64,000 nt of DNA from Jeotgalicoccus sp. Its GTDB lineage: Bacteria; Bacillota; Bacilli; Staphylococcales; Salinicoccaceae. A model generated the notes under the pieces. That model saw only the letters and a list, made by a program, of their open reading frames with translations. It was not told the DNA's origin and made no database searches. Both the position numbers and the translations under genes were made by a program. The stretch lies in contig DONT01000004.1 in NCBI GenBank assembly GCA_003513765.1, forward strand, positions 166,451 through 230,450. Direction: 5' to 3'. The number at the start of each line of letters is the position of its first letter. Positions within the stretch are counted from its first letter, which is position 1. This document shows, piece by piece, positions 45,116-53,539 of the stretch.

Positions 45116-45138
45116 GACCGGTCTTAAATTACCGTCAA
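45110..45138 (-). promoter_or_regulatory. Promoter of the zinc-ribbon gene
   Basis: On the minus strand TTGACG, 17 bp, AATAAT; 30 bases before the GTG start. Confidence 0.65.
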
Positions 45139-45157
45139 AAGACAGTAATTAAAAAAA

Positions 45158-45218
45158 TGACAAAAAAATATAACAGATCTCCCTATTTTTCCAATACAAA
45201 TAGGGAAATCTGTTATAA
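45158..45218 (-). terminator. Terminator of the DUF5325 gene
   Basis: Twenty-base stem TATAACAGAT..CCCTATTT / AAATAGGG..ATCTGTTATA with one mismatch and T7 on the minus-strand exit. Confidence 0.88.
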
Positions 45219-45246
45219 TAAATAAGCAGTTAAATAAAAACTGAAG

Positions 45247-45438
45247 TTACAGCCAGCCATTTTCACGATACTTTTTCTTGAGTGTGAAACCAATACCAAA
45301 GATGGCAATAAACACGATAACTGAAAGCACTGCAAGTATTATCATTTCTTCAGCGATGAAGACTGAAAATGCAACCATCATTAACACTGCCAAGACAGCA
45401 AGTATGAAAAATACAGCCTTTGATTTTTTCTTTTCCAT
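45247..45438 (-). CDS. DUF5325 (YlaF-like) small membrane protein
   Basis: A 63-residue protein: basic N terminus MEKKKSKAV, two membrane helices (FFILAVLAVLMMVAFSVFI and MIILAVLSVIVFIAIFGIGF), basic C terminus. Start taken at ATG 45438 after AGGGGAA; the in-frame upstream start at 45459 would put that site inside the gene. It lies divergent from typA, as ylaF does in Bacillus subtilis. Function unknown. Confidence 0.75.
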   Translation of the reverse strand: MEKKKSKAVFFILAVLAVLMMVAFSVFIAEEMIILAVLSVIVFIAIFGIGFTLKKKYRENGWL

Positions 45439-45520
45439 AAGTATTCCCCTAAAAGTCATTTGTCTTATTTCGAATTATATCATAAAAAATAAATCCTTGA
45501 ATGTTCAGATTGGTAAAAAA

Positions 45521-45531
45521 TGTGGTATACT
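45521..45531 (+). promoter_or_regulatory. Extended -10 promoter of typA
   Basis: TGGTATACT (TGnTATACT) about 47 bases before the start. Confidence 0.5.
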
Positions 45532-45577
45532 GTTACGGTTATAAAGATACTCTATATACGAAGGGAAAATCCTCTTG

Positions 45578-47401
45578 ATGAACCTGAGAGAAAACATTAG
45601 AAACATTGCAATTATTGCACACGTAGACCATGGTAAAACGACACTTGTAGACCAGCTGTTAAAACAGTCTGGTATTTTCCGTGAAAATGAACACGTTGAA
45701 GAACGTGCCATGGACTCGAATGATATTGAACGTGAACGCGGAATCACAATTCTGGCAAAAAATACGGCGATCGACTACAAAGATACGCGTATTAATATTT
45801 TAGATACACCGGGTCACGCAGACTTCGGCGGTGAAGTAGAGCGTATTATGAAAATGGTTGACGGCGTAATTCTAGTTGTCGATGCATATGAGGGTACGAT
45901 GCCTCAAACACGCTTTGTACTTAAAAAAGCATTAGAGCAAAACTTAAAACCTGTAGTAGTAGTTAACAAAATTGACAAACCGAGCGCACGTCCTGAAGAA
46001 GTAGTGGATGATGTACTTGAACTCTTTATCGAACTTGATGCAAATGACGAGCAGCTGGAATTCCCGGTTGTGTATGCATCTGCAATGAATGGTACAGCAA
46101 GTCTTGAACCAGGTGAGCAGGACGAAAACATGCAGGCTATCTACGATACAATTTTAGACTATGTACCTGCACCTGTTGATAACAGTGATGAGCCGCTACA
46201 GTTCCAGGTTTCGCTCCTGGACTATAACGATTATGTTGGCCGTATCGGAATCGGACGCGTATTCCGCGGAACGATTAAAGTCGGTGAAACTGTATCATTA
46301 ATTAAAATTGACGGTTCGGTTAAAAACTTCCGTGTATCGAAAATTTTCGGTTTTCTCGGACTTACACGCGTGGAAATTGAGTCTGCAAGTGCAGGAGAAC
46401 TGATTGCAATAAGCGGTATGGAAGATATTAACGTTGGTGAAACTATTACGCCGACTGATGCTCAGGAGGCACTGCCTGTGCTTCATATCGATGAACCGAC
46501 TCTGCAAATGACATTTGCAGTAAACAACTCCCCATTCGCAGGACGAGAAGGGAAGCACGTTACAGCCAGAAAAATTGAAGAACGCTTAATGCTTCAATTA
46601 GAGACGGATGTATCATTGCGTGTAGATCCTACAGATCAGCCGGATGCATGGAGAGTTTCAGGACGCGGTGAGCTTCATCTGTCTATTCTTATCGAGAACT
46701 TACGCCGTGAAGGCTTTGAGCTTCAGGTATCAAAACCGGAAGTTATCATACGTGAAATCGACGGTGTTAAATGTGAGCCGTTCGAACGTGTACAAATCGA
46801 TGTGCACGAAGAAAACACAGGAAGCATTATCGAATCAATGGGTACACGTAAAGGTGAAATGCTCGACATGGTAACAACAGGCAATGGCCAGACTCGTCTG
46901 ACATTCCTTATTCCTGCACGCGGACTTATCGGATACCGCACGGAGTTCATGTCTATGACACGCGGTTACGGTATCATTAACCATACTTTCGAAGAATACC
47001 GTCCATTAGTTAAAGGACGTATCGGCGGAAGAAGAAACGGTGTTCTTGTATCGATTGATAAAGGTGCTGCAAGCACGTACTCAATCCTTGCACTTGAAGG
47101 ACGCGGAACGAACTTTATGGAACCTGGTACTGAAGTATACGAGGGTATGATCGTTGGAGAAAACTCACGCGAAAATGACCTTGCGGTTAACATTACTAAA
47201 GTTAAAGCTGCCAATAACATTCGTTCAGCTAATAAAGAGCAGACAACTACGATGAAAAAACCTAGATCACTGACTCTTGAAGAAGCATTGGAATATATTA
47301 ATGAAGATGAACTTGTGGAGATTACTCCGGAAACAGTTCGTATGCGTAAGAAAATTCTAGAGAAAAACGCTCGTGAAAAAGCGTATAAAAAAGGTAATTA
47401 A
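45578..47401 (+). CDS. typA: Ribosome-associated GTPase TypA/BipA
   Basis: A 607-residue translational GTPase of the EF-G family. G1 AHVDHGKTT, G2 region ERERGITI, G3 DTPGHADF, G4 NKIDKP. EF-Tu-like domain II, EF-G-like domains III and V, and the TypA-specific C-terminal domain follow. Involved in ribosome assembly and stress response, mainly at low temperature. Start at ATG 45578; a TTG codon directly before it is an alternative. First gene of a typA-ylaH pair. Confidence 0.96.
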   Translation: MNLRENIRNIAIIAHVDHGKTTLVDQLLKQSGIFRENEHVEERAMDSNDIERERGITILAKNTAIDYKDTRINILDTPGHADFGGEVERIMKMVDGVILVVDAYEGTMPQTRFVLKKALEQNLKPVVVVNKIDKPSARPEEVVDDVLELFIELDANDEQLEFPVVYASAMNGTASLEPGEQDENMQAIYDTILDYVPAPVDNSDEPLQFQVSLLDYNDYVGRIGIGRVFRGTIKVGETVSLIKIDGSVKNFRVSKIFGFLGLTRVEIESASAGELIAISGMEDINVGETITPTDAQEALPVLHIDEPTLQMTFAVNNSPFAGREGKHVTARKIEERLMLQLETDVSLRVDPTDQPDAWRVSGRGELHLSILIENLRREGFELQVSKPEVIIREIDGVKCEPFERVQIDVHEENTGSIIESMGTRKGEMLDMVTTGNGQTRLTFLIPARGLIGYRTEFMSMTRGYGIINHTFEEYRPLVKGRIGGRRNGVLVSIDKGAASTYSILALEGRGTNFMEPGTEVYEGMIVGENSRENDLAVNITKVKAANNIRSANKEQTTTMKKPRSLTLEEALEYINEDELVEITPETVRMRKKILEKNAREKAYKKGN

Positions 47402-47416
47402 TAATAGCGGAGTGGA

Positions 47417-47800
47417 GTGAGGCAGTTGTTTAACCCTCTTATTCTCCTGAATACCCAAAGTGGGCCGGGTTTACAAGAGCGCCTCACTTTCTTCGGGAGA
47501 TTATATGGCCTGGATACGAATCCTGAAGCCGGTATGTGGTATTTATTCATTACGATTTTCGTGCTGTGTGCTATCGTGTATCAATTAGGGTTCGCCCGCA
47601 AAGTTAAGCTGTGGCAAACAGTTGTTATTTATATAATGATGTTTATCGGCGTAATATTTCTGACATTTTTCGGCGCGTTTTACCCTGTTGCCGAGTGTTT
47701 AATTGTTATTGCAATTATACTCGCAGGTTACAGATACAGATTGCATAAAGAAAGAAAAGAAGGCAATATTGCACAGCCGAAAGGGCCGCCGGCTCAATAA
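47417..47800 (+). CDS. YlaH-like membrane protein
   Basis: A 127-residue protein with three predicted helices (MWYLFITIFVLCAIVYQLGF, VVIYIMMFIGVIFLTFFGAF, AECLIVIAIILAGYRY) and a hydrophilic Pro/Lys-rich tail. Position directly behind typA and the segment ARKVKLWQ identify it with the YlaH-like family (PF14036). The start could be TTG/GTG-proximal, as the frame begins with GTGAGGCAG after AGTGGAG. Function unknown. Confidence 0.78.
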   Translation: MRQLFNPLILLNTQSGPGLQERLTFFGRLYGLDTNPEAGMWYLFITIFVLCAIVYQLGFARKVKLWQTVVIYIMMFIGVIFLTFFGAFYPVAECLIVIAIILAGYRYRLHKERKEGNIAQPKGPPAQ

Positions 47801-47803
47801 AAG

Positions 47804-47836
47804 AAAAACCGCGAACTTTAAGTTCGCGGTTTTTTA
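47804..47836. terminator. Bidirectional terminator
   Basis: AAAACCGCGAACTT / AAGTTCGCGGTTTT perfect hairpin between convergent genes. Confidence 0.95.
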
Positions 47837-48319
47837 TTTGAATTCTATTTTAGTAACGTAAACGAGGCGCTGCTTTTCAATCCCGTCTTCACCGACAATC
47901 AATAAATCGAAAAGTCCATCTTCATGGAGACGTTTGCCTTTATTTGAGAAGTGAGCGTAAAAAGTTTCGCGGTCCTTATATAAAAGTTCCGTTTCACCAT
48001 CGTTATGTACAAAAACAATCTTTGCATTTTCATCCTCAAATGCCTCGGCATATTCAAGGAAAGGTGCAAGATTGATTACAAATGAACTTTCAAGCAGTTC
48101 ACTTTTCTTATGTTTTTTTTCAGATTTAAGCGTAGGCGGTTTTGTTTCCCCTTCGATAATCTGGCGGTTCCATTCAGTTTCATCATTGAATGTGATTTCT
48201 TCACTGTCCGCTGTCTGAGCGAGTAAATCTTCTATTTTGATTTTACGATCATCGAATATCCACGTCGATGGATCCAGAGTAATTTGGTAGCGTACATTTC
48301 CAGTAAGTTGTATTATCAT
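47834..48319 (-). CDS. Conserved hypothetical protein (161 aa)
   Basis: A cytosolic, acidic protein; beta-rich ends and a charged central linker (GETKPPTLKSEKKHKKSELLE, around 57-78). The N terminus LTGNVRYQITLDPSTWIFDDRKI looks like a conserved domain found at this locus in staphylococci, but I cannot name a function. Start ATG with GGGAGAG. Confidence 0.7.
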   Translation of the reverse strand: MIIQLTGNVRYQITLDPSTWIFDDRKIKIEDLLAQTADSEEITFNDETEWNRQIIEGETKPPTLKSEKKHKKSELLESSFVINLAPFLEYAEAFEDENAKIVFVHNDGETELLYKDRETFYAHFSNKGKRLHEDGLFDLLIVGEDGIEKQRLVYVTKIEFK

Positions 48320-48474
48320 TAATATCTCTCCCTTTGCTTAGAAATTATAGCAAAGTTTACGATAAAATTATACAATAGATGATGAAACGTTAACTATTCT
48401 GTCTCGGGATGTCACTTGCTTTTTTATGATTGTTGAGATAAAATTTTATGAAGAGTAAATGAGGGGGGAACCGC

Positions 48475-48765
48475 GTGTCTGCTGAGAAACAAATGAGTAA
48501 AATTGCTTATGACCAATTAGACAAAGACGCCGATAGAATTCTCCAACTAATCGAAGTTCAAATGGAAAATTTAACGATGCCCCAGTGTCCTGTGTTTGAA
48601 GAAGTACTGGATACACAAATGTTCGGCTTATCGAAAGAAATAAATTTTGCAGTGAGACTTGGCTTAGTTGACGCACAAGACGGCCGTGCTATTCTGGATC
48701 ATCTTGAAGTTGAAGTGTCCAAAGTACACGAAGCATATATGGAAAAAGAAAAGAATCGAGTCTAA
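48475..48765 (+). CDS. ylaN: YlaN (UPF0358) iron-homeostasis protein
   Basis: A 96-residue helical protein of the UPF0358 family, recognised by YDQLDKDADRILQLIEVQMENLTMPQCPVFEEVLDTQ-type sequence. Recent work in Bacillus and Staphylococcus reports that YlaN binds Fe(II) and interacts with Fur. GTG start after GAGGGGGGAA. Followed by a terminator and ftsW, as in B. subtilis. Confidence 0.9.
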   Translation: MSAEKQMSKIAYDQLDKDADRILQLIEVQMENLTMPQCPVFEEVLDTQMFGLSKEINFAVRLGLVDAQDGRAILDHLEVEVSKVHEAYMEKEKNRV

Positions 48766-48788
48766 AGAATATTTCTTTAGACTTTTTT
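48760..48788 (+). terminator. Terminator of ylaN
   Basis: GTCTAAAGAA / TTCTTTAGAC with a three-base loop, T6; its 5' arm includes the ylaN stop codon. Confidence 0.88.
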
Positions 48789-48804
48789 AAATGAGGGAAC
48801 AGGC

Positions 48805-49986
48805 GTGCAATTTATAAAAAATTTCTTCAACTATGTAAAATCGTATTCCAAATACGTGGATTTTTTAATACTAATCGCCTATGTTGCACTGTCACTTATA
48901 GGTCTTGTCATGGTTTACAGTGCAAGTATGGTGCCGGCACAGATGAACGAAGGAAACTCTGAACATTACTACATCAGACACCTGATGTTTATAGCTCTGG
49001 GATTCAGCATCGTCTTCTTTATGACATATTTTATGAGCGGCAACTTTTTTAAAATGAAAGGCGTACAGCTTTTAATGCTGGTCGGCATAGTAATACTGCT
49101 CTTAATTACTATGTTCTTTGGAACCGAGGTAAATGGACAGCGTAACTGGATCAGTTTTGGTGCTTTCGGGCTGCAATCATCGGAGTTCTTTAAAGTCGTT
49201 GCGATTTTATATCTGGCCTACATATATTCAAGGCGGGAAAAACGAATTAGCAACGATGACTATTCGAGTATCTTCCCGCTTGTTTTCATTCTTGTTATAT
49301 CAGGTCTGGTGCTGATAAATGATATGGGGACATGGCTTGTAATTGCAGCAATTATACTCAGTATGTTTTTATATGTCAGAATTCCATTCAAGATACTGGG
49401 CTGGTCTGCATTATTCGGAACACTTGCAATGGGTATGGTAGCTGGAATTACATATCTTGTTAAGGGCTCTGTGCTGTCCGCTTATCAGATGCACCGTATT
49501 GAAACGTTCTTCCATCCGTTTAACGACCCGATGGGTACTGGATATCAGCTGACGAATTCGCTTATTGCGATTTCACACGGCGGACTGTTTGGTACGGGAA
49601 TTGGTAATGGTATTATCAAACTCGGTTATCTGCCCGAGCCGCATACCGACTTTATAATGGCAGTAATCGCAGAAGAACTCGGTCTGATAGGTGTGCTGTT
49701 TATCGTAGTATTGTACTTAATTATTATCGTTAAGGCGTTAACTTATGCCCATCGTTCTACAGATACATTTTATAGAATTGTATGTATTGGTGTGGCAATG
49801 TATATAACGATGCAGGTATTTATAAATGTTGGAGGAATATCAAAGATTATTCCTCTGACAGGTGTGCCTCTGCCGCTCTTAAGCTACGGCGGATCATCGT
49901 TCCTCAGTGTATCGATTGCAATCGGTCTTCTTATAATTGCAGCGAAACATGTTAAGCAGAAAGAAATTGAACTTAAAAGTAAATAA
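48805..49986 (+). CDS. ftsW: Peptidoglycan glycosyltransferase FtsW
   Basis: A 393-residue SEDS-family polymerase for septal peptidoglycan. About ten helices; conserved blocks SASMVPAQM, GSRNWISFGAFGLQ-like NGQRNWI, and the C-terminal signature PLPLLSYGGSSFLS. GTG start after GAGGGAAC. In B. subtilis and S. aureus pycA follows; here a terminator and a short unassigned stretch follow instead. Confidence 0.94.
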   Translation: MQFIKNFFNYVKSYSKYVDFLILIAYVALSLIGLVMVYSASMVPAQMNEGNSEHYYIRHLMFIALGFSIVFFMTYFMSGNFFKMKGVQLLMLVGIVILLLITMFFGTEVNGQRNWISFGAFGLQSSEFFKVVAILYLAYIYSRREKRISNDDYSSIFPLVFILVISGLVLINDMGTWLVIAAIILSMFLYVRIPFKILGWSALFGTLAMGMVAGITYLVKGSVLSAYQMHRIETFFHPFNDPMGTGYQLTNSLIAISHGGLFGTGIGNGIIKLGYLPEPHTDFIMAVIAEELGLIGVLFIVVLYLIIIVKALTYAHRSTDTFYRIVCIGVAMYITMQVFINVGGISKIIPLTGVPLPLLSYGGSSFLSVSIAIGLLIIAAKHVKQKEIELKSK

Positions 49987-49987
49987 G

Positions 49988-50044
49988 AATAATAAACCCA
50001 TCTGACATTAAAACTCATTTTAATGTCAGATGGGTTTATTTTTA
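49988..50044. terminator. Bidirectional terminator behind ftsW
   Basis: A perfect stem of about 23 bp: arms begin AATAAACCCATCTGACATT and end with its complement, four-base loop CTCA, T-rich exits on both strands. Confidence 0.95.
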
Positions 50045-50050
50045 AATTTA

Positions 50051-50167
50051 TTACTTTTTACCTGTTGTATTATCGAGCTGAACTTGCGTTTCGGGCCATG
50101 AACGGCGGCCATCATCGACTTCAACATAGAGATTGCGACCTTCTTTTCGAATATATATTTCATGAAT
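50051..50167 (-). CDS. Candidate 38-codon small gene with AUU start, or gene remnant
   Basis: Between two terminators, the minus strand carries an open frame reading IYIRKEGRNLYVEVDDGR followed by RSWPETQVQLDN, with composition and codon pattern like real protein rather than random sequence. There is no ATG, GTG or TTG in frame. An ATT codon at 50167 has AGGA five bases upstream, so a rare AUU start (as known for infC) is possible; otherwise it is a fragment. A separate ATG (50159, other frame) would give an unremarkable basic peptide. Unknown family. Confidence 0.35.
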   Translation of the reverse strand: MHEIYIRKEGRNLYVEVDDGRRSWPETQVQLDNTTGKK

Positions 50168-50195
50168 ACATATCCTAAAGCAAATAATTATGAAA

Positions 50196-50224
50196 AATAC
50201 CCCGCCAATTCGAAGATTGACGGG
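50196..50224 (-). terminator. Terminator of ctaA
   Basis: Minus-strand CCCCGTCAAT / AATTGGCGGGG stem followed by TATTTTT. Confidence 0.88.
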
Positions 50225-50233
50225 GAATCAGTT

Positions 50234-51133
50234 CTAGTCTTTATTTCTCGATAACAGCATAATGAAGTAGCAGAGCAGTCCGAACAAGAGTGTGATAAAC
50301 AATGCGTGGAATAAGGCAATGAAAATGTTTACCTTAGTAATTACTGAGAGCATACCTGTTAAAACCTGTGCCATCAGCAGAATAAATGCAATAATCCATC
50401 CTTTTCTAATAATCGGAGAATTACTGTAGTTTTTCAGCACATGAATGAGAATTAAGAGCATCCATATTGCTAATATGCCGACGAGGAATCTATGCCCCAT
50501 CTGTACGGCCTGATAAAAGTTGCCCGGCAGTATTTCTCCCGGCATACAGTGAGGCCATTCAGTACATGCAAGTGAAGAGTCAGTGTGCCTGACCAACGCT
50601 CCGCTGTAGATAACAAAATATATGTAAATGGTAAGTAATATCGTGTTATATCTTAAAAATGTACTGACATAAATTTTACGTTCATGAACGCCGTGTGAGA
50701 CTTCAAAAATAAGCACTGTCAGCAGAAATACTGCTGCAAAACATATTAATGAAATACCAAAATGGGCTGCAAGTACGAAGTCGCCTTCCCAAATACCAAT
50801 TACAGCCGCTGCACCAATCAGTGACTGGATCAGGATAAAGCTGAGTGATAGACAGATAAGGAATTTAGCTTCGCGGACATGTCCAATTTGTTTCCATGCC
50901 ATATATCCTAATATTAATAGGAAGATAATAGCAATACCTGAAACTCCACGGTGCGCGAGTTCGATAATTGTGTCGAGCGGCCAGTCCTTAGGAATAAGCT
51001 GTCCGTGACAAAGCGGCCATGTTTCTCCGCAGCCGTCTTCAGAACCTGTTTTTGTAACAAGTGCGCCACCGATCTGTACAAAGACCATAATCAGTGTCGT
51101 AATAATTGCTACAATCTTTAAATTTCTATACAA
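50234..51133 (-). CDS. ctaA: Heme A synthase
   Basis: Oxidises the C8 methyl of heme O to give heme A for the caa3 oxidase. Eight predicted helices in two pseudo-symmetric halves with four heme-ligand histidines (ELAHRGVSG, AHFGISL, QMGHRFLVG, ALFHALF) and the Cys pair in GCGETWPLCHG. The start is taken as TTG at about 51133 after GAGGTG: it aligns with S. aureus CtaA, and the longer theoretical start at 51217 coincides with the promoter -35 box. Monocistronic, divergent from ctaB. Confidence 0.92.
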   Translation of the reverse strand: MYRNLKIVAIITTLIMVFVQIGGALVTKTGSEDGCGETWPLCHGQLIPKDWPLDTIIELAHRGVSGIAIIFLLILGYMAWKQIGHVREAKFLICLSLSFILIQSLIGAAAVIGIWEGDFVLAAHFGISLICFAAVFLLTVLIFEVSHGVHERKIYVSTFLRYNTILLTIYIYFVIYSGALVRHTDSSLACTEWPHCMPGEILPGNFYQAVQMGHRFLVGILAIWMLLILIHVLKNYSNSPIIRKGWIIAFILLMAQVLTGMLSVITKVNIFIALFHALFITLLFGLLCYFIMLLSRNKD

Positions 51134-51188
51134 AATGCAACACCTCAAACAATCACGTTTCTGTTTGCTATACAAATAATAAATATAT

Positions 51189-51217
51189 ATTAGAACAACA
51201 TTCTTTGCAATGTGCAA
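51189..51217 (-). promoter_or_regulatory. Promoter of ctaA with overlapping palindrome
   Basis: Minus strand TTGCAC (51212-51217), 17 bp, TCTAAT (51189-51194). The -35 box lies in the perfect inverted repeat CTTTGCA-ATG-TGCAAAG (51203-51219). Confidence 0.55.
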
Positions 51218-51232
51218 AGTTTTGAATAGCTC

Positions 51233-51260
51233 TTAACAATTTATAAAACTATGGTAAAAT
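51233..51260 (+). promoter_or_regulatory. Candidate promoter of ctaB operon
   Basis: TTAACA, 16 bp, TAAAAT with TGG before it; leaves an untranslated leader of about 185 bases. Confidence 0.5.
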
Positions 51261-51452
51261 TAACTAGTGTAGAGATTTATACCATACTCTTACGAGTATA
51301 AAGCAGAACCCGTATCATAATGAGGCATATTGATGAATAATTAATGAACAATGCAAAAAGTAACAATTTTATTTCAAATATGTATAGAAAATGTGACCGG
51401 GATAATCTATTATTAAAGGTAAATGTGTTTGTTTATGAAAGGGGGCGTATAG

Positions 51453-52373
51453 ATGCACAGTGATGTATACCAGCAAGAGGTACATCAAACGGCACGCAGT
51501 AAAAAACTGAAAGCAATTAAAACACTCATCAAGGATGGCATAATTAAAGCGAACTTAATACCTGCATTCGCATCTGGTTTTCTTGCTGTTATGTATTATA
51601 ACATTTCATTTTTCGAAGCAATTCCTGTCATGCTGTTGATGCTTCTAGGTACGACACTAGTCATCGGAGGAGTTTGTGCCCTTAATAATTTCTATGACAG
51701 AGATATTGACCGGCTGATGAAGTCGAAACAGGAAAGACCGAGTATTGACGGAACATTTTCAGGCAAAGAGATTCTTACAATCGGATTTTCGATGTTCGGA
51801 ATCGGCCTGGCAATGTTATTTTTAATCAACACGACTGTTGGAGTTCTTGGGTTAACGGCAGCGTTTGGTTATGCAGTTGTATATTCGATTTTTGCAAAAA
51901 GACATCTTGTCTCAAACACAATTATAGGAGCAATTCCCGGAGCAATGCCTCCGCTAATAGGCTGGGCAGTATTTGAGCCAAATCTACATATGTTAGCGTG
52001 GTCAATGTTTATCGTAATGTTCGTATGGCAAATGCCTCATTTCTATGCACTTGCCATTAGACGCAGCGATGAATATAAAGAGGCTGGTATTCCGATGCTT
52101 CCTGCTGTGAAGGGAAATGTTCGCACTAGAAACTCCATTATTTTTTGGGTGGCACTTCTTTTGTTCACACCACTTATGATGTTTGAACTTGGTATGTGGT
52201 TTGTTGCACTGACAACCGTGCTTAACGTTATCTGGTTTTATTTAAGTGTTAACCGGTTCAAACGGATTACAGACTATAATCGCTATGCCGGGCGAATATT
52301 TGTCTTTTCACTCAACTACGTCGTCATATTTTTCGTTATGATAATCGTAGCCGGCTTACTTGTGAATATTTAA
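51453..52373 (+). CDS. ctaB: Protoheme IX farnesyltransferase (heme O synthase)
   Basis: A 306-residue UbiA-family prenyltransferase making heme O from protoheme. Nine predicted helices; first Asp-rich motif NNFYDRDIDRLMKSK, second around YALAIRRSDEYKEAGIPMLP. AAAGGGGG site. Thirty bases before ctaC without a terminator, so it probably leads the ctaBCDEF operon. Confidence 0.95.
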   Translation: MHSDVYQQEVHQTARSKKLKAIKTLIKDGIIKANLIPAFASGFLAVMYYNISFFEAIPVMLLMLLGTTLVIGGVCALNNFYDRDIDRLMKSKQERPSIDGTFSGKEILTIGFSMFGIGLAMLFLINTTVGVLGLTAAFGYAVVYSIFAKRHLVSNTIIGAIPGAMPPLIGWAVFEPNLHMLAWSMFIVMFVWQMPHFYALAIRRSDEYKEAGIPMLPAVKGNVRTRNSIIFWVALLLFTPLMMFELGMWFVALTTVLNVIWFYLSVNRFKRITDYNRYAGRIFVFSLNYVVIFFVMIIVAGLLVNI

Positions 52374-52403
52374 AAAGTAAATGAATGAAAGAGGGGTCTA
52401 ACA

Positions 52404-53537
52404 ATGAATTTAAGTTTTCTTAAAGGTAAGGCACTATTATTAGTTTCTGCACTTACTCTTTTCCTTGCCGGTTGTGGTACTAATGAATTAAGTACCCTAA
52501 GACCTGCGGGTGAAGTCGGACAAGAACAGTTCAACTTAATGATATTATCAATCATTATTATGCTGCTTGTTATTGCAGTGGTTACTGTATTGTTCACTAT
52601 CGCAGTATTGAAGAGCCGCAGAAGTAAAAAAGGTGAGGATTTCGAACCGGAAGATGTTTCTGGAAACCACACTCTTGAAGTTATCTGGACATCAATTCCG
52701 ATTCTTCTGCTTATCGTTTTAGCTATTCCAACAGTTTATTACGTATTTAAGCAGGCAGATACTGAAGCAATGACGGATGCTGAAGGCAATGTAAACGCTG
52801 AAGAAACAGTAATCAATGTCAGAGCATATCAGTACTGGTGGGAATTCGAATATCCTAACGAAGAAGTTGTTACAGCTCAGGAACTTGTAGTTCCTACTGA
52901 TAAAAAAGTTTACTTCAACCTGCAGGGCGCAGATGTGAAACACTCATTCTGGGTACCGGCAGCCGGTGGTAAAATGGATACTAACATCGATGGAATTAAC
53001 AGTTTCTACTTAGTATTCGACGATGACGCATCTCAGGAAGCAGACCGATTATTCTATGGTAAATGTGCTGAGCTTTGCGGACCGTCACACGCATTAATGG
53101 ATTTCAAAGTTAAAGCATTACCTGAAGAAGAGTATGATCAGTGGCTTGCAGATATGAAAGCAGTTGAAGAACCTGTACAGGCTTCATCTGAAGATGCACA
53201 GCGCGGAGAAGAAATCTTCAATAACTCATGCATGGGATGTCACGCAGCTACACCGACAAGCCCGGGTGCTATGGGTCCTAACTTAACTAACTTCGGTGAC
53301 CGTGACTTAATCGCTGGATTCTTAGAACATGATCAGGAAAACCTTGAAGCATGGATTAAAGATCCTGAGTCATTCAAACCGGACAACAAAATGGCAGGCA
53401 CTTACGAATTAACTGACGATGAAATTCAAGCAGTAGCATCATACTTAATGGAACTTAAAGTTGAAGAGGGTTCCGGCGATGTATCGCAATTAAGAGAACC
53501 AGCTGCAGATGAAGAATCAGAAGAGGGAGGTAACTAG
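52404..53537 (+). CDS. ctaC: caa3 cytochrome c oxidase subunit II with fused cytochrome c
   Basis: A 377-residue lipoprotein (lipobox LAGC near residue 24), two membrane helices (about 40-70 and 90-115), a CuA domain (YQYWWEFEYP; CAELCGPSH near 220, plus HSFWVPA) and a C-terminal cytochrome c domain with CMGCH near residue 275 and an axial Met in NKMAGTYEL. Accepts electrons from cytochrome c or quinol:cytochrome c reductase. The c domain marks a caa3 oxidase, which S. aureus lacks. Confidence 0.95.
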   Translation: MNLSFLKGKALLLVSALTLFLAGCGTNELSTLRPAGEVGQEQFNLMILSIIIMLLVIAVVTVLFTIAVLKSRRSKKGEDFEPEDVSGNHTLEVIWTSIPILLLIVLAIPTVYYVFKQADTEAMTDAEGNVNAEETVINVRAYQYWWEFEYPNEEVVTAQELVVPTDKKVYFNLQGADVKHSFWVPAAGGKMDTNIDGINSFYLVFDDDASQEADRLFYGKCAELCGPSHALMDFKVKALPEEEYDQWLADMKAVEEPVQASSEDAQRGEEIFNNSCMGCHAATPTSPGAMGPNLTNFGDRDLIAGFLEHDQENLEAWIKDPESFKPDNKMAGTYELTDDEIQAVASYLMELKVEEGSGDVSQLREPAADEESEEGGN

Positions 53538-53539
53538 CA

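Larger units (their letters stand above)
51134..51452. other. ctaA-ctaB divergent control region
   Basis: Holds the two divergent promoters, a 17-bp palindrome (51203-51219), a long ctaB leader with a small hairpin ATACTC / GAGTAT near 51288-51303, and the ctaB ribosome site AAAGGGGG. I see no coding sequence in it. Confidence 0.6.
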
